The translations under genes were made by a program, and so were the position numbers. A stretch of 64,000 bases of DNA, taken from assembly GCA_002256145.1 (NCBI GenBank), contig NKIP01000003.1, positions 1 through 64,000 of the forward strand, written 5' to 3'. How positions within the stretch are numbered: the stretch's first letter is position 1; the number at the start of each line of letters is the position of its first letter. Below are positions 45,964 to 54,313 of this stretch, piece by piece. The notes beneath the pieces are model-generated. The model saw only the letters and a program-made list of their open reading frames with translations. It had not been told where the DNA came from and did not search any database. Origin of the DNA: Comamonadaceae bacterium PBBC1. GTDB lineage: Bacteria; Pseudomonadota; Gammaproteobacteria; Burkholderiales; Burkholderiaceae_C.

Positions 45964-46026
45964 AAGAGCTGTTCCACTCATAATGATCGACTTCTCTTTT
46001 GGCCCAACCGCATTGCAAAGCCCCCC

Positions 46027-47115
46027 ATGACCGACACACTTGCCCAACTCTTCCAACCCACCCGCATCGGCGACATCGACATGGCCAACCGCGTGGTCAT
46101 GGCCCCGCTGACCCGCTGCCGCGCCGACGAGCCCGCTGGCGACATCCCCGGCAGCGCCATGAACATCGAGTACTACCGCCAGCGCAGCAACGCAGGCCTG
46201 ATCATCAGCGAAGGCACACAGGTCTCGCCCGGGGGCAAAGGCTATATGGCCACGCCCGGCATTTACTCGGACGCACAGGTCGAAGGCTGGAAGCCCATCA
46301 CCCAGGCCGTGCACGCAGCGGGCGGCAAGATCGTGGCGCAAATCTGGCATGTGGGCCGCATCAGCCACCCTGACTTGACAGGGGGTCTGGACCCCGTGGC
46401 CCCGTCGGCCGTGGCCCCCAAAATCTTGGCCTATGGCCGCAACGGCAAAGTGCCGGCCCCCGTGCCCCACGCCTTGACCGAGGACGAAATCAAAGAAGTG
46501 GTCAACCAATACCGTCAAGGTGCGGCCAACGCCATGCGGGCCGGTTTTGACGGCGTGGAAATCCACGGCGCCAACGGCTATTTGATCGACCAGTTCTTGC
46601 GCGAGAGCACCAACCTGCGCACCGACGGCTATGGCGGCTCGCCCCAAAACCGCATCCGCTTTACGCTCGAAGTGGTGGACGCTGTGGCCGCCGAAATCGG
46701 CGCAGGCCGCACCGGCATCCGCCTGTCGCCTGTCTCGCCTGCCAACGACTCGGCCGAAAGCCAGCCCCAGGCGGTGTTTGGCCCGCTGGTCGAAGCGCTC
46801 AGCCAACGCGGCATCGCCTTCATCCACTTTGTCGAGGGCTCCACAGGTGGGCCGCGCGACCTGACCGGCTTTGACTTTGCCTGGGCACGTCAAACCTTCA
46901 AAGGCGCCTACATCGCCAACAACGGCTACACCCGCGACATGGCCATCGACGCCATCGCCTCGGGCAGCGCCGACGCCGTGGCCTTTGGCCGCGCCTACAT
47001 CTCCAACCCCGACCTGGTGCAGCGCCTCAAAGCCAACGCCCCGCTGGCCAAAGCCCACTCCAGCACCTTTTATGCGCCGGGGCCTGAAGGCTACATCGAC
47101 TACCCGGCGATGTGA
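46027..47115 (+). CDS. nemA: alkene reductase, Old Yellow Enzyme family
   Basis: An FMN-dependent ene-reductase of 362 residues. It has MAPLTRCRA, IWHVGRISHP (catalytic His with NxxH-type arrangement) and GVEIHGANGYLIDQFLRE. NemA reduces N-ethylmaleimide and other unsaturated compounds; the physiological substrate is unknown. Copies of the last 24 to 72 bases of this gene occur again at 47951-47974 and 49214-49285. Confidence 0.94.
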   Translation: MTDTLAQLFQPTRIGDIDMANRVVMAPLTRCRADEPAGDIPGSAMNIEYYRQRSNAGLIISEGTQVSPGGKGYMATPGIYSDAQVEGWKPITQAVHAAGGKIVAQIWHVGRISHPDLTGGLDPVAPSAVAPKILAYGRNGKVPAPVPHALTEDEIKEVVNQYRQGAANAMRAGFDGVEIHGANGYLIDQFLRESTNLRTDGYGGSPQNRIRFTLEVVDAVAAEIGAGRTGIRLSPVSPANDSAESQPQAVFGPLVEALSQRGIAFIHFVEGSTGGPRDLTGFDFAWARQTFKGAYIANNGYTRDMAIDAIASGSADAVAFGRAYISNPDLVQRLKANAPLAKAHSSTFYAPGPEGYIDYPAM

Positions 47116-47136
47116 GATCGTCCATCTTCAAAGTCC

Positions 47137-47272
47137 GATGTCGGCGGCTTCAGCCCCGACATGACTGCACGCACAGAAGCCAGCATCGTCGGAGCTGAAG
47201 CTCCGACCTACAAAATACCTCTGCCCCGAAGAAGCACCCTCCCCGTAGGTCGGCGGCTTCAGCCCCGACATG
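47137..47272. repeat. REP-like family A, three units
   Basis: Units at about 47137-47163 (direct), 47185-47211 (inverted) and 47243-47272 (direct), between nemA and the ParE-like gene. The inner core of the second unit is changed to GGAGCTGAAGCTCC, keeping pairing. Confidence 0.8.
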
Positions 47273-47292
47273 ACTGGACGCGGATCAGCAGG

Positions 47293-47583
47293 TCAGTGGT
47301 AGTCCTGCTCTCGCTGATGCCGCAAGGCCAACACGAACACGACATCAGCAGCTGGGTCAAAAACATACAAAGCCAAATAGCCCGAACGCCCCCTTGAAAT
47401 CACCAACTCACGCATGCCATGGGCCACAGGCCGACCCATGAGTGGGTGACGCTCCAACACAGACAAAGCATCCAGCACCAAGTCCACCGTTTCAACCGCG
47501 TATTCAGGCCGGTTGAGAAGCAAGAAAGCCACCAGCTCTTCGAGGTCCTGAGCGGCCTCGGGCGTGTGCACCAGACGCGTCAT
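47293..47583 (-). CDS. RelE/ParE-family toxin
   Basis: A 96-residue toxin-like protein. Its N-terminus VHTPEAAQDLEELVAFLL and the RPVAHGMRELVISRGRSGYLALYVFD core are typical of the RelE/ParE fold. It lies immediately after the antitoxin gene with a 1-bp overlap. The exact target (ribosome or gyrase) cannot be told. Confidence 0.88.
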   Translation of the reverse strand: MTRLVHTPEAAQDLEELVAFLLLNRPEYAVETVDLVLDALSVLERHPLMGRPVAHGMRELVISRGRSGYLALYVFDPAADVVFVLALRHQREQDYH

Positions 47584-47882
47584 TAACGCGGGGCCAGCAA
47601 TTGCTCCACGCCCTGCACGGGCGGGCGTTGGCTGTCGATGCCGCGCACCTTGTCCTTGAGGTAAGCCGCCATGGCCTGCCCATCCACACCCAAGCCGGTT
47701 TGCAGCAAGTTTTGCCTGGCCTGCAAGGCCTTGGCCACCCAGGCGTCATCTTCGTTCGAGCGGGTAACCGCCGACTCGATGGCCTGCACCATGAACGCGT
47801 GTGGCGTGACCCCGCTCTGGCTTGCGGCCAGCTGCACTTTGGCACGGGCCTGTTCATCTAATTTGACGGAAAAGGTGGGCAT
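47583..47882 (-). CDS. RHH-type antitoxin
   Basis: A 99-residue protein with an N-terminal ribbon-helix-helix (TFSVKLDEQARAKVQLAASQSGVTPHAFMVQAIESAV). The C-terminal half is the likely toxin-neutralising tail. First gene of the pair with the ParE-like toxin. Confidence 0.88.
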   Translation of the reverse strand: MPTFSVKLDEQARAKVQLAASQSGVTPHAFMVQAIESAVTRSNEDDAWVAKALQARQNLLQTGLGVDGQAMAAYLKDKVRGIDSQRPPVQGVEQLLAPR

Positions 47883-47950
47883 GTGATGACTCCTGTTGCC
47901 TTCAGTATAGCTGCGGTGTTACTTAATAAACACCCCTCGTCACATGCAGC

Positions 47951-47974
47951 ACATCGACTACCCAGCGATATGAG
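47951..47974 (+). repeat. short copy of nemA 3' end
   Basis: 24 bp matching 47093-47116, the last codons and stop of nemA, with two mismatches (22 of 24). It lies between the divergent antitoxin and Fic genes, in the same orientation as nemA. Confidence 0.7.
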
Positions 47975-48054
47975 GCGGCTTGAACAGCCTTGCAACAAAT
48001 TAAAGAATGTTTTAATGTGTAGCCTTGTATTCAAGCAAACTTTAATCACTTGCC

Positions 48055-49206
48055 ATGCGCGTCACCGGGTCATACGTCACATCCACCACCCTTGGGGAGA
48101 GTGTGCGGGCGTTCGTGCCGCATGCCCTGCCGCCTGCGGCGCCCGTGCTCGACGCCTCCAGCTATGCCGAACTCAACCGCACGGCCGAACTGTCTTTGGC
48201 GCGTCTTCAAGGGGTTGCCGGGCTGGTGCCGTCCATTGACTGGCTGCTCTACAGCGCCATTCGCAAAGAAGCCCTCCTCACCTCCCAGATAGAAGGCACA
48301 CAAGCGACGCTGATCGACTTGTTTGACAAAGAAGCGGGGCTTGCCGTCAGCAACACCGACGATGTGGAAGAGGTGACCAATTACCTGCGCGCCTTTCGCT
48401 GGACACAAGACACCATGCGCGACCCCAACGGGCTGCCCATGAGCGTGCGCCTGATGCGCCAAGCACACCGCCTGCTCATGGACGGTGCTCGCGGCGCAGG
48501 CCGCCAACCCGGAGAACTGCGCAAGTCTCAGAACTGGATTGGCGGCACGCGCCTCGGCAACGCCGTGTTTGTGCCTGCACCGCCAGAACATGTCCCGGCG
48601 CTGCTGGCAGATCTGGAACGCTTCATTCACCAAGAAGACACACACGACACCTTGCCCCCCTTGGTGCGCATCGGACTGGTCCACGTCCAGTTTGAAACCA
48701 TTCACCCATTTCTGGACGGCAATGGCCGTATTGGGCGTTTGCTCATTGCCGCACTCATGGAGCAATGGGGCTTGCTGTCACAGCCCTTGGTTTACGTCAG
48801 CGCCTACCTCAAGCAGCATCAATCCGAGTATTACCAACGACTTTCTGCCGTCCGCACTGAAGGTGATTGGGAGGGGTGGGTGGCCTTCTTTCTTGAAGGC
48901 GTTGCCCGTGCAGCAGACACGGCAGAACGCGGCATCGTTGCATTGGCCAGTTTGATCAATACCGACAGACGTCGCTTGTTGCAGGCCCCCAAAATCACCC
49001 CAGCCAGCCTGCGCCTGTTTGAACTCTTGCCACTGATGCCCATCTTTTCCATCGACCAAGTCTGCGAACGCCTGAACACCACCTTCCCCACGGCCACCGC
49101 AGCAGTCAAGACACTGGAGGCGCTTGGCATCGTGGTGGAGCAGACTGGACAAAAAAAGAACCGCCATTTCAGCTACCAAGCCTATGTGCAATTGCTGAGC
49201 AGCTGA
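48055..49206 (+). CDS. Fic family protein, class II
   Basis: A 383-residue Fic protein with intact catalytic motif HPFLDGNGRIGR (217-228) and N-terminal inhibitory motif TSQIEG (76-81). A C-terminal winged-helix-like domain (SIDQVCERLNTTFPTATAAVKTLEAL) suggests DNA binding. Likely AMPylates an unknown partner. It is flanked on both sides by fragments of the nemA 3' end. Confidence 0.93.
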   Translation: MRVTGSYVTSTTLGESVRAFVPHALPPAAPVLDASSYAELNRTAELSLARLQGVAGLVPSIDWLLYSAIRKEALLTSQIEGTQATLIDLFDKEAGLAVSNTDDVEEVTNYLRAFRWTQDTMRDPNGLPMSVRLMRQAHRLLMDGARGAGRQPGELRKSQNWIGGTRLGNAVFVPAPPEHVPALLADLERFIHQEDTHDTLPPLVRIGLVHVQFETIHPFLDGNGRIGRLLIAALMEQWGLLSQPLVYVSAYLKQHQSEYYQRLSAVRTEGDWEGWVAFFLEGVARAADTAERGIVALASLINTDRRRLLQAPKITPASLRLFELLPLMPIFSIDQVCERLNTTFPTATAAVKTLEALGIVVEQTGQKKNRHFSYQAYVQLLSS

Positions 49207-49213
49207 TGCCCCA

Positions 49214-49285
49214 CAGGCCAAAGCACATTCCAGCACCTTTTATGTACCGGGGCCTGAGGGTTACATCGACTACCCGACGATGTGA
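49214..49285 (+). repeat. 72-bp copy of nemA 3' end
   Basis: This aligns with 47044-47115 with about eight mismatches and reads AKAHSSTFYVPGPEGYIDYPTM then stop. Among the codon differences four are silent and two change an amino acid (Ala to Val, Ala to Thr), which looks like the end of a once functional nemA allele from another lineage rather than random decay. Confidence 0.85.
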
Positions 49286-49311
49286 GGGCATCGTGGATCA
49301 AAACCCGGAGT

Positions 49312-49337
49312 GATATCAAAATAAATCCAGCGATATC
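49312..49337. promoter_or_regulatory. candidate antitoxin operator (repeated GATATCA)
   Basis: TGATATCA (49312-49319) and CGATATCA (49330-49337) are spaced by 18 bp, 30-50 bp before the antitoxin start. Paired short palindromes like this are typical operators of ribbon-helix-helix antitoxins. Confidence 0.5.
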
Positions 49338-49365
49338 ATTCAAAGCAACACAAGGAGACTCGGCC

Positions 49366-49605
49366 ATGTCATCCATCACCATCCGCAACTTGCCCGAAGA
49401 AACCCACAGAGCCCTGCGTCTGCGCGCCTCATTGGCGGGCCGCAGCACAGAAGCCGAAGTGCGTGCCATTCTGGAACAAGCCGCACGCCCGGCAGGGCGC
49501 ATCCAACTGGGATCGTTGCTGGCCGAAATTGGCCAACAAGCTGGCGGCTTTGACTTGGATCTTGAGCGCGACAAAACACCCGCTGAACCCATGAGGTTTG
49601 AATGA
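49366..49605 (+). CDS. vapB: VapB/FitA-like antitoxin
   Basis: A 79-residue antitoxin with an N-terminal ribbon-helix-helix (SSITIRNLPEETHRALRLRA) and the FitA-like continuation GRSTEAEVRAILEQA. ATG 49366 follows AAGGAGA, deciding the start. Overlaps the toxin gene by 4 bp (ATGA). Confidence 0.93.
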   Translation: MSSITIRNLPEETHRALRLRASLAGRSTEAEVRAILEQAARPAGRIQLGSLLAEIGQQAGGFDLDLERDKTPAEPMRFE

Positions 49606-50027
49606 TCTTGCTCGACACCAACGTCATCTCTGAGCCACTGAAGCTGTCAGCGGACGCAGGCGTTTTGGCGTGGATCGACGCGCAATCCATTGACACCCTA
49701 TACCTCTCGGCCATCAGCCTGGCCGAATTGCGCTTTGGCATCGCGGCCCTGCCAACGGGTAAACGCCAAGAAACCCTGCACCACGGTTTGGAACACCGTA
49801 TCCTGCCCTTGTTTACAGACCGAATCCTGCCTTTTGACACTGCCGCATCTCAAACCTGTGCGGACCTTCTTTCGGCAGCACGCGCCCAAGGCCGAGCCAT
49901 CTCAACCGCTGACGGCTACATTGCCGCCACCGCCAAGCGCCACGGTTTCATGGTGGCCACACGCGACACCAGCCCGTTTGAAGCGGCGGGTCTCACCGTG
50001 ATCAACCCCTGGACAGCTCAGCACTGA
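49602..50027 (+). CDS. vapC: VapC/FitB-like PIN-domain toxin
   Basis: A PIN-domain ribonuclease toxin of 141 residues. The acidic active-site residues are visible: Asp in ILLDTNVIS, Glu in SLAELRFGI, Asp in STADGYIAA, with the final acidic position in VATRDTSPF. Its partner is the gene immediately upstream. Confidence 0.94.
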   Translation: MILLDTNVISEPLKLSADAGVLAWIDAQSIDTLYLSAISLAELRFGIAALPTGKRQETLHHGLEHRILPLFTDRILPFDTAASQTCADLLSAARAQGRAISTADGYIAATAKRHGFMVATRDTSPFEAAGLTVINPWTAQH

Positions 50028-50048
50028 CCACAACCAAGCGACGCACAC

Positions 50049-50726
50049 ATGACTGGCCCCATCCTCTTTTGCGGTGACCCGCACGGCCAGTGGCAGCACA
50101 TCATCGATGCGGCCTTGCACACCCGCGCCCGCGCCGTCATCTTGTTGGGTGATCTGGAGCCGGCACGCCCGCTGCACCTTGAGCTGCAAGCCATTTGGGA
50201 GCGCGTGTGGTTCATCCACGGCAACCACGACACCGACCACGCGGACCACTTTGCCAACGTCTGGCACAGCGAGGTGAGCGAGCGGCAGCTGCACGGCCGC
50301 GTCGTCACCCTGCCCTGCGGCACCCGCATTGCCGGGCTGGGCGGCGTGTTTCGCGGCGCGGTGTGGTACCCCAAAGACCAGCAAGCGCCCAAGTTTCGCA
50401 ACCGCGAAGACCACGCCCGTGTCACCCCGCGACAAGACCGCTGGCAAGGCAGCGTGCACCTCAAGCACTGGTCCAGCATCTACCCCGACGAGGTGGAACA
50501 ACTGGCCGCACAACAAGCCGACGTCCTCATCACCCACGAAGCACCGGGCTACCACGAACACGGATTCAAAGCGCTGGACGACCTGGCCCGCCGCATGGGC
50601 GTGCGCATGACGGTGCACGGCCACCAGCACGACTGCCTTGACAGCAGCGCCCGTTGGGCCGCGCAAGGCTTTCAGAGTTTTGGGGTGGGGCTGCGCGAGG
50701 TCATGGCCTGGCCCTCGGGCGGGTGA
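50049..50726 (+). CDS. calcineurin-like metallophosphoesterase
   Basis: A 225-residue phosphoesterase with all metal-binding motifs: GDPHG (DxH type), GDLE, GNHD, THEAPG and GHQH. The substrate is unknown. It begins 21 bp after the VapC toxin stop and could be read as a third gene in that operon. Confidence 0.88.
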   Translation: MTGPILFCGDPHGQWQHIIDAALHTRARAVILLGDLEPARPLHLELQAIWERVWFIHGNHDTDHADHFANVWHSEVSERQLHGRVVTLPCGTRIAGLGGVFRGAVWYPKDQQAPKFRNREDHARVTPRQDRWQGSVHLKHWSSIYPDEVEQLAAQQADVLITHEAPGYHEHGFKALDDLARRMGVRMTVHGHQHDCLDSSARWAAQGFQSFGVGLREVMAWPSGG

Positions 50727-50755
50727 TGCCCCGCTGCACAGCTGGCGAGCGTTGA

Positions 50756-52156
50756 ATGAACAAGATGCACATGTTTTTTTGTCAACGCCTGCAGCATGCC
50801 TTGCTGGCTTTGACGGCTTTTTGCACCTCGGCCTGGGGGGCGGCAGCGCACCACTGCGCCCCGACCACAGGGCCATCGCACTGGCAAGGCGTGGTGACCC
50901 ATTACGGCTTTGCCAATCGGCCCTTGGGGCCATTCGCGCCCAAACAACAGGTCGGCGTGAACACCATCCGGGACGAAGTTTTCTGGGACCAGGTTCAGCG
51001 TGCCGATGGTTCTTTCCAGATCCCGCAACGCATCGACGCCTTGGTTGATGAAGCGCTGCGCCACCACATCACCCCCATGCTGGTGCTGGGTTACGGGCAC
51101 CCCGCTCACGACCAAGGCGGCAAACCCCGCAGTGCGCAGGCGCTGGAAGGCTTTCGGCGTTATGCCATTCATGTCGCCAAGCACTTTCAAGGTCGGGTGC
51201 GCCATTTCGAAATCTGGAACGAATGGGATGCCGACACAGGCGGGGCCCCCACTGGCGACCCGGACTCGTACTTGCAGCTCATCCAAAAAGTCGCCCCCGC
51301 ATTGCGTGCCTTGGACCCTGATCTGTGCCTTGTGGTGGGGGCACTGACCCCCGCTGCCCAGTTCAACGGCTGGCTGAACAAGGCCCTGGCGCAGGGACTG
51401 CTCAAGCACGCCGATGCCCTGAGTCTGCACACCTACAACTACGGGGAAGGGCGCGGCAAAGACACCCCCGACAGCTGGCACAGGGACTTGCAATGGTTCA
51501 TCGACAAAGAACTCCCCCAACACCCCTTCACCCGTGGCAAATCGGTGCTTGTGTCTGAAATGGGCTGGGCCAATCACCAAACGGGCGTGAGCGAACATTT
51601 GCAAGCGGCCTATGCGCTGCGACTGCGGCTGTTGTCACTGGCTTTGGCCCATCAGACTGCCCAAACGGCCAACCCCTATTTGGGGCACTGGTGGTACGAC
51701 TGGCAAGACGATGGTGAAGACCCGCAAGAGATGGAGCACCGCTATGGATTGACCCGCCGATCAGGCTTGCCCAAGGCCGCCTGGACAGCATTGAAGGACC
51801 TCGAAACCTTGCTGCCCACACAAACTGCCCCCAGCCGCGACAAAGCGGCGCACATCGGGTCTGAGGGTGCGCTGACCACCTTGACCGTGAACAGGGATGG
51901 GCCCGCACCGCACCAGCCCACGCTGCTGGCCATTTGGCACCCGGCCAACGAACAGGCCCAAGTCAGCGTTCTGTTGAACGATGAAGCACCACGTTTTTCA
52001 GCCGCCTGTGAGGCCCAAAAAATGACGCCCCAAAAATGGCGAATCACCGCGAGCGCCATGCCGTGTTTGATCCAATTGAAACAACCGCCGCGAGGTCAAA
52101 GGCCTGTTTGGGAGACCCGGATGTTGTCGATGGCCCAGCCCGCTGGTCTTTTGTAG
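50756..52156 (+). CDS. secreted glycoside hydrolase (clan A; PslG/GH39-like)
   Basis: A 466-residue protein with a signal peptide (about 1-30) and a TIM-barrel glycosidase. The acid/base Glu lies in HFEIWNEWD and the nucleophile Glu in LVSEMGWAN. It resembles PslG-type enzymes that cut exopolysaccharide. The last 10 codons and the TAG stop fall at the edge of a REP-like element (from about 52130), so the natural C-terminus was probably changed. Confidence 0.85.
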   Translation: MNKMHMFFCQRLQHALLALTAFCTSAWGAAAHHCAPTTGPSHWQGVVTHYGFANRPLGPFAPKQQVGVNTIRDEVFWDQVQRADGSFQIPQRIDALVDEALRHHITPMLVLGYGHPAHDQGGKPRSAQALEGFRRYAIHVAKHFQGRVRHFEIWNEWDADTGGAPTGDPDSYLQLIQKVAPALRALDPDLCLVVGALTPAAQFNGWLNKALAQGLLKHADALSLHTYNYGEGRGKDTPDSWHRDLQWFIDKELPQHPFTRGKSVLVSEMGWANHQTGVSEHLQAAYALRLRLLSLALAHQTAQTANPYLGHWWYDWQDDGEDPQEMEHRYGLTRRSGLPKAAWTALKDLETLLPTQTAPSRDKAAHIGSEGALTTLTVNRDGPAPHQPTLLAIWHPANEQAQVSVLLNDEAPRFSAACEAQKMTPQKWRITASAMPCLIQLKQPPRGQRPVWETRMLSMAQPAGLL

Positions 52157-52670
52157 GAGACAGCCCTGCTGGCGATGGCGACGGTTACGGGTGCGCGAGG
52201 GTTGATCGCCAGCAGGGCTGGCTCCTGCAGGGGGATCGCAATGACATCCGGCATGGCCCGCAGGTCACAAGGGGATCGCAATGACAACCGGCATGGCCCG
52301 CAGGTCACAAGGGGATCGCAATGACAACCGGCATGTCTTGCTGGTCTTTTGTAGGAGACAGCCCTGCTGGCGATGGCGACGGTTAAGGGTGCGCGAGGGT
52401 TGATCGCCAGCAGGGCTGGCTCCTACAAGGGGCCCGCTATGACAACCGGCATGACCCGCAGGTCACAAGGGGATCGCAATGACAACCGGCATGGCCCGCA
52501 GGTCACAAGGGGATCGCAATGACCACCGGCATGTCTTGTTGGTCTTTTGTAGGAGACAGCCCTGCTGGCGATGGCGACGGTTACCGGTGCGCGAGGGTTG
52601 ATCGCCAGCAGGGCTGGCTCCTACAAGGGGGCCGGCATTTGATCGCCTGCAGGGCTGACTCTTACAGGGG
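52152..52670. repeat. REP-like family B higher-order array
   Basis: Three 79-bp inverted-repeat units (52152-52230, 52350-52428, 52547-52625) are separated by sets of three 39-40 bp linkers of the form GGGG-ATCGCAATGACAACCGGCATG. Period is about 198 bp. A half-unit follows at 52639-52670. In each set the third linker ends CTTG-TTGGTCTTTT or similar, leading into the next unit. The array fills the 500-bp gap between the glycosidase and glpD; no gene is seen. Confidence 0.9.
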
Positions 52671-54269
52671 GATTGGCTGTGGCAAACGGTATTGCGCTGC
52701 CAACTTTAAAAAGCCTGAAACATCGGGGTCCAGGCCGGTTTCGGACTGCAAGATGGCCGCCACGGCTGGGGCGATTTGGGCGGCAAGACGGGCATCCAAA
52801 AACAGCAATCGGGATCGGCGGGCCAGCACATCTTCGACGCTCAAGGCGTACTCGTAGCGGGCGGCAAAGCGCACCATGGCCTCGCTCAAACTGGGGGTCA
52901 ACCAAGTCTCCGCCCCCGGCAACTGGGCCAGCCAGACTTGCTCACTGCCGTAAGAATGCACGCCCTCGGGGGCACCGATCGACACCGGCGCAGGCCCACC
53001 GACCCCACCCACAGCCCCACTCTCCGCTCCAACCAGCGGCAAATGTTCGGTTCGCGCACCGCCCCGAGGGGCCAGCAAAGCACTGGCCACACACTTTTGC
53101 AACACGTCTTCGGCCATGGCCCGGTAAGTGGTCCATTTGCCGCCCGTCACCGTGACCAAACCCGAACGGCTCACCAGCACCGTGTGTTCGCGGCTCAGCG
53201 CCTTGGTGTTGTCACCCTCGTCTTGCGGTGGCTTGACCAGCGGCCGCAGACCCACCCAAATGCTCTTCACATCACTTCGTTGCGGGGGGCGTGTCAGGTA
53301 GCGGGCCGACTCTTGCAAGATGAAGTCAATTTCCGACTCAAAGGCCAAAGGCTCCGGGGCCAAATCGTCACGCGGCGTGTCGGTGGTGCCCAAAATCACC
53401 TGCCCCAGCCAAGGCACGGCAAACAGCACGCGGCCATCGGCGGTTTTGGGCACCATCAAGGCCGCCTCCCCCGGCAAAAACCGCTTGTCCACCACCATGT
53501 GCACGCCTTGGCTCGGCGCCACCATGGCCTGTGTGCTGCCGTCTTGTTCGCGCAAGGCATCGACCCACACCCCTGTGGCGTTGACCACGCACCGCGCTTC
53601 AATCTCGTGGCTTTGCCCCGTCAAAGTGTCCACGCCATGCACCCCCGACACTTGGCCGTCGGTGTAGCGCAGGCGCTCGACCCGCATGCGGTTGAGCAAC
53701 AAAGCCCCTTGCAGCGCCGCGCTGCGTGCCAAGGCCAGCGCCAGCTTGGCGTCATTGAACTGGCCATCCCAATACATCACACCGCCGCGCAAACCCTCAG
53801 GCTGCACCGAGGGCAAACTGGCCAAAGTCTCCCGGCGCGACAAAAACTCGGTTCGCCCCAAGCCGGATGAGCCCGCCAAAGCGTCGTACAGCTTCAGACC
53901 CACGCCATAAAACGGCTTTTCCCACCACGCATACGAGGGCATCACAAAGGGCAAGGCCTGGGCGATGTGCGGTGCGTTGTGCAGCAATGTGCTGCGCTCG
54001 TGCAACGCTTCGCGCACCAAGGCAATGTTGCCCTGCGCCAAATACCGCACGCCCCCGTGCACCAACTTGGTCGAGCGCGACGAGGTGCCTTTGGCAAAAT
54101 CGTCCGACTCCAGCAACACCACGCTGTAGCCACGCGACGCGGCATCCAAAGCCAAACCCAAACCCGTGGCCCCGCCGCCCACAATGGCCAAGTCATAAAC
54201 AGTGCGCTTGTTCAAGCGGGCCATCAGGTCGGCACGGCGTGTGGGCAAAGGTGAGGCGAGCGTTGGCAT
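52662..54269 (-). CDS. glpD: aerobic glycerol-3-phosphate dehydrogenase
   Basis: A membrane-associated flavoenzyme oxidising glycerol-3-phosphate to dihydroxyacetone phosphate. The 535-residue product has the FAD motif GGGATGLGLALDAASRG and the downstream TVTGGKWTTYRAMAED segment. ATG 54269 is used; an internal ATG at 54224 is possible. Its 3' end overlaps the edge of the family B repeat array. Divergent from glpK. Confidence 0.95.
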   Translation of the reverse strand: MPTLASPLPTRRADLMARLNKRTVYDLAIVGGGATGLGLALDAASRGYSVVLLESDDFAKGTSSRSTKLVHGGVRYLAQGNIALVREALHERSTLLHNAPHIAQALPFVMPSYAWWEKPFYGVGLKLYDALAGSSGLGRTEFLSRRETLASLPSVQPEGLRGGVMYWDGQFNDAKLALALARSAALQGALLLNRMRVERLRYTDGQVSGVHGVDTLTGQSHEIEARCVVNATGVWVDALREQDGSTQAMVAPSQGVHMVVDKRFLPGEAALMVPKTADGRVLFAVPWLGQVILGTTDTPRDDLAPEPLAFESEIDFILQESARYLTRPPQRSDVKSIWVGLRPLVKPPQDEGDNTKALSREHTVLVSRSGLVTVTGGKWTTYRAMAEDVLQKCVASALLAPRGGARTEHLPLVGAESGAVGGVGGPAPVSIGAPEGVHSYGSEQVWLAQLPGAETWLTPSLSEAMVRFAARYEYALSVEDVLARRSRLLFLDARLAAQIAPAVAAILQSETGLDPDVSGFLKLAAQYRLPQPIPL

Positions 54270-54313
54270 GGATTAAAGTCAGTTGATCCCGTTCATTATG
54301 GTTGGATAAATCC

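Noticed and set aside
45202..47058. A 618-codon frame on the minus strand covering the exonuclease and the region antisense to nemA
   Set aside because: Only the last 214 codons have exonuclease motifs; the rest is a shadow of nemA.
47951..49285. Interpretation of the nemA-end copies as integron attC sites
   Set aside because: They are protein-coding 3' ends without the inverted core sites of attC, and no integrase gene is visible.
52231..52546. Possible CRISPR array because of regular 39-40 bp repeats
   Set aside because: The repeats directly abut each other with no unique spacers, and the longer units between them are themselves identical inverted repeats; no cas gene is present.
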